Positions 62,254 through 64,000 of a stretch of 64,000 bases of DNA are shown here, in pieces. Numbering within the stretch: the first letter of the stretch is position 1; every line of letters begins with the position of its first letter. Below the pieces are notes generated by a model. The model did no database searches. It saw only the letters and a list, made by a program, of their open reading frames with translations, and was not told the DNA's origin. This stretch comes from Deltaproteobacteria bacterium (GTDB lineage Bacteria; Myxococcota_A; UBA9160; UBA4427). Location of the stretch: assembly GCA_002719955.1 (NCBI GenBank), contig PBFW01000008.1, forward strand, positions 1-64,000, read 5' to 3'. The translations under genes and the position numbers were made by a program.

Positions 62254-63630
62254 ATGACGAGTGAAAAGAGGGTTGTGGCCGGTGGGGCGCAGGTCGCTTT
62301 GTGGGTGTTGCTGTTCTTGGCGGGTTCCGTGGCGCGCGGGGTGGCCGAGGAGGGCGCGCGAAGCGACGCCGAACGGCTCGCCGAGGTCGAGGAGAAGGTC
62401 GAGGTCCTGGTGGATGAAATCGGACGCCTCGAATCGATTTTTGCGGTCCCGGAAGAGCTTGCTCTGGAATCCTTCGGCGGTCTTGGCCCCGCAGCGTCCA
62501 AGGTCTACAAGCGTGACCAGGGGCTCTCGATCGGTGGCTATGGCGAGATCCGATTGAGGAGCTTTCACGATCAGGACGACGACGACCAGGACGATGTTTT
62601 CGACGCGCTGCGAGCCGTTCTCTACGTCGGATACAAATTCGACGACAAATGGGTCTTGAATACCGAGATGGAATTCGAACACGCCGGAACCGGCGGGGGT
62701 GGTTCGGTCTCGACGGAGTTCGCGACGGTCGATTATCTGTGGCGTGAAGAGGTCAACGCCCGGGCCGGGCTCGTACTGATTCCGATGGGTTTCGTCAACG
62801 AGATTCATGAACCGACCTTTTTCTTCGGCGCGGAGCGACCGGAGGTCGAACGTCAGATCATGCCCTCCACCTGGCGTGAGAATGGTGCCGGTCTCTTTGG
62901 TCGTGTGGCGGACCGAATCGAATATCGCATCTACGTCGTCAACGGCTTCGACGGTTCGGATTTCAGCAGCGGTGGGCTCCGAAAGGGGCGTCAGAAAGGC
63001 AGCGAGGCGCTCGCCAACGACTTCGCCTTCGTGGGCCGGATCGACGTCGATGTCGCCCCCGGATTACTCGTCGGTGGCTCCGTCTATACGGGCCAGGCGG
63101 GTCAGGAGCAGGACTTCACGAGCGGGATCGATCTGTCGAGTCGAGATCTCCCGGATGCGCGTACGACCATCTATGAGTTACACGCCCAGTACAGAGGCCA
63201 GGGGCTGAGCCTGCGTGGTCTCTTCACGGAGGCCTTCATCGACGAAGCAGGCAAGCTTTCACGTTCGCTCGACAAGGGATTCATCGATATCGGTGGCGGC
63301 GTGCGAGGGTTCGATCCGATGGGCAGCAATGCGGGGATCGCGAACCGGTTGCGCGGCTGGTACGTCGAGGGCGCCTATAATATCCTGCCTCTCTTCTGTG
63401 ACACGAAGGCGACGCTCGAGCCCTATTTTCGTTACGAATACTACGATACCCAACACGACGTTTCGGGCGCCTACTCCAAGGACAAGAGCAAGGAAGTCGA
63501 TCTCTATACGGCGGGTCTCCAGTTTAGGCCGATTCCGAATGTCGTCTTCAAGGTTGACTATCGACATTTCGACCCGACGAATAACGACAAGGCGGATCAG
63601 GTCCAGGCGCTGGTTGGATACGCCTTCTAG
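62254..63630 (+). CDS. Porin (outer-membrane beta-barrel)
   Basis: 458 residues from ATG 62254 (GGGGGAG site); ATG 62230 is an alternative. Signal peptide VALWVLLFLAGSVARGVAEEG, then a coiled segment with heptads (AERLAEVEEKVEVLVDEIGRLESIF) as in porins that trimerise through an N-terminal coil, then a barrel with alternating strands: IGGYGEIRLRSFHDQDDDDQDD, VLYVGYKFDDKWVLNTEMEFEHAG, VDYLWREEVNARAGLVLIPMGF, PSTWRENGAGLFGRV ... ending FKVDYRHFDPTNNDKADQVQALVGYAF with the C-terminal Phe typical of barrels. It resembles phosphate-selective-porin-like proteins. Its promoter carries Fur-box-like palindromes and it precedes an FMN-binding protein by nine bases. Confidence 0.87.
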   Translation: MTSEKRVVAGGAQVALWVLLFLAGSVARGVAEEGARSDAERLAEVEEKVEVLVDEIGRLESIFAVPEELALESFGGLGPAASKVYKRDQGLSIGGYGEIRLRSFHDQDDDDQDDVFDALRAVLYVGYKFDDKWVLNTEMEFEHAGTGGGGSVSTEFATVDYLWREEVNARAGLVLIPMGFVNEIHEPTFFFGAERPEVERQIMPSTWRENGAGLFGRVADRIEYRIYVVNGFDGSDFSSGGLRKGRQKGSEALANDFAFVGRIDVDVAPGLLVGGSVYTGQAGQEQDFTSGIDLSSRDLPDARTTIYELHAQYRGQGLSLRGLFTEAFIDEAGKLSRSLDKGFIDIGGGVRGFDPMGSNAGIANRLRGWYVEGAYNILPLFCDTKATLEPYFRYEYYDTQHDVSGAYSKDKSKEVDLYTAGLQFRPIPNVVFKVDYRHFDPTNNDKADQVQALVGYAF

Positions 63631-63639
63631 GCGAAAGCA

Positions 63640-64000
63640 GTGACGCATTTCCGGTCGGCGATTTCAGGTGGTCTCATGGCCGTCATGCTCGTGTTCTCCG
63701 GCGCGATCGGCGTGCATGCCAAGGTATTTGCGAGTCAGAATGCGGCGCTCGCGGAGGCCTTTCCCGACGCGACGCGGATCGACCGAAATACGCGAATCGT
63801 GCGAAAGACCGATCTCGCGAAGATCTCGGCCATCAGCAAGGATGCAAAGCCGCCGCGGATCATCGTCCTGCACACCGGCTGGCGAGGCGATGTGCTGCTC
63901 GGCTACGCCCATATCGACGTTCATACCGTGCGAACGAAGCCCGAAGCCCTCATGGTCGTGCTGACGCCGCAGGGCGCCGTGCGGAGCGTTCGCATGCTCG
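63640..64000 (+). CDS. FMN-binding-domain protein, 5' part (cut by window end)
   Basis: Starts GTG 63640, nine bases after the porin stop, and is open to 64000 (120 codons). A signal peptide (LMAVMLVFSGAIGVHA) is followed by KVFASQNAALAEAFPDATRIDRNTRIVRKTDLAKISAISKDAKPPRIIVLHTGWRGDVLLGYAHIDVHTVRTKPEALMVVLTPQGAVRSVRML, matching the early part of the FMN_bind domain where FMN is attached to a Thr by ApbE. The SxxTxT flavin-attachment site would lie beyond the window. With the porin it suggests a periplasmic redox pair, for example for iron reduction. Confidence 0.7.
   Translation, partial: MTHFRSAISGGLMAVMLVFSGAIGVHAKVFASQNAALAEAFPDATRIDRNTRIVRKTDLAKISAISKDAKPPRIIVLHTGWRGDVLLGYAHIDVHTVRTKPEALMVVLTPQGAVRSVRML

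Noticed and set aside
1..64000. CRISPR arrays, tRNA and rRNA genes
   Set aside because: Looked for direct-repeat arrays and cloverleaf/rRNA signatures by eye; none seen, though short tRNA genes could be missed without a search tool.

Overview
The window is about 64 kb of GC-rich, densely coding chromosome on both strands. No rRNA or tRNA was recognised, so the lineage is inferred from gene content. Several features point to a free-living, mainly aerobic deltaproteobacterium-like bacterium (Myxococcota or a neighbouring phylum): multidomain Ser/Thr protein kinases with TPR segments, a GTP-type PEP carboxykinase, a PqiABC envelope system, many acyl-CoA and lipid enzymes (enoyl-CoA hydratase, acyl-CoA dehydrogenase, SCP2-type thiolase plus DUF35 partner, CoA-transferase, PlsB), an F420-type LLM oxidoreductase, sulfotransferases and DUF3604 proteins. 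This assignment is inference only.

Layout. 1-9.1 kb: MBL hydrolase (cut by the window edge) and D-aminoacylase-like amidohydrolase, rhodanese, a first DUF3604 protein, enoyl-CoA hydratase/isomerase, APH-like phosphotransferase, sulfotransferase, SnoaL-like protein. 9.2-13.3 kb: plsB diverging from a CoA-transferase. 13.4-17 kb: overlapping pqiA-pqiA-pqiB-pqiC operon for inter-membrane lipid transport. 17.1-24.8 kb: plus-strand run with LOG protein, thiolase-fold protein + DUF35 protein + LLM oxidoreductase, alpha/beta hydrolase and a second DUF3604 protein. 25-29 kb (minus): a methyltransferase remnant, SnoaL-like protein, sulfotransferase and a tungsto/molybdo-aldehyde oxidoreductase. 29-35 kb: Ni/Co transporter-like protein, xthA, msrA, SDR, PAS protein, TetR regulator, SpoU rRNA/tRNA methylase. 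35-43 kb: acyl-CoA dehydrogenase, ExeA/GspA-like ATPase, pckG, argG.

43-56 kb is a signalling and envelope region: a membrane Ser/Thr kinase converging on a CsgG-like lipoprotein; murA whose catalytic Cys is replaced by Asp; a PAS/histidine-kinase-like gene broken by three frameshifts and a stop; an unusual kinase with its catalytic domain at the C-terminus; and a FliA-like sigma factor just downstream. 56-61 kb: DsbA-like protein, HAD hydrolase, apaG, rsmE, DUF5658 protein, HupE-like protein. 61-62 kb is a scarred low-coding region with an IS3-type transposase 3' remnant and broken ORFs. The window ends with an AT-rich promoter carrying Fur-box-like palindromes in front of a porin and an FMN-binding-domain protein (cut by the edge), suggestive of an iron- or redox-responsive locus.

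The best candidates for something new are the C-terminal-kinase/sigma pair beside a decayed sensor gene (49.4-55.5 kb) and the palindrome-controlled porin/FMN pair. No CRISPR array, prophage or known defence system was seen.
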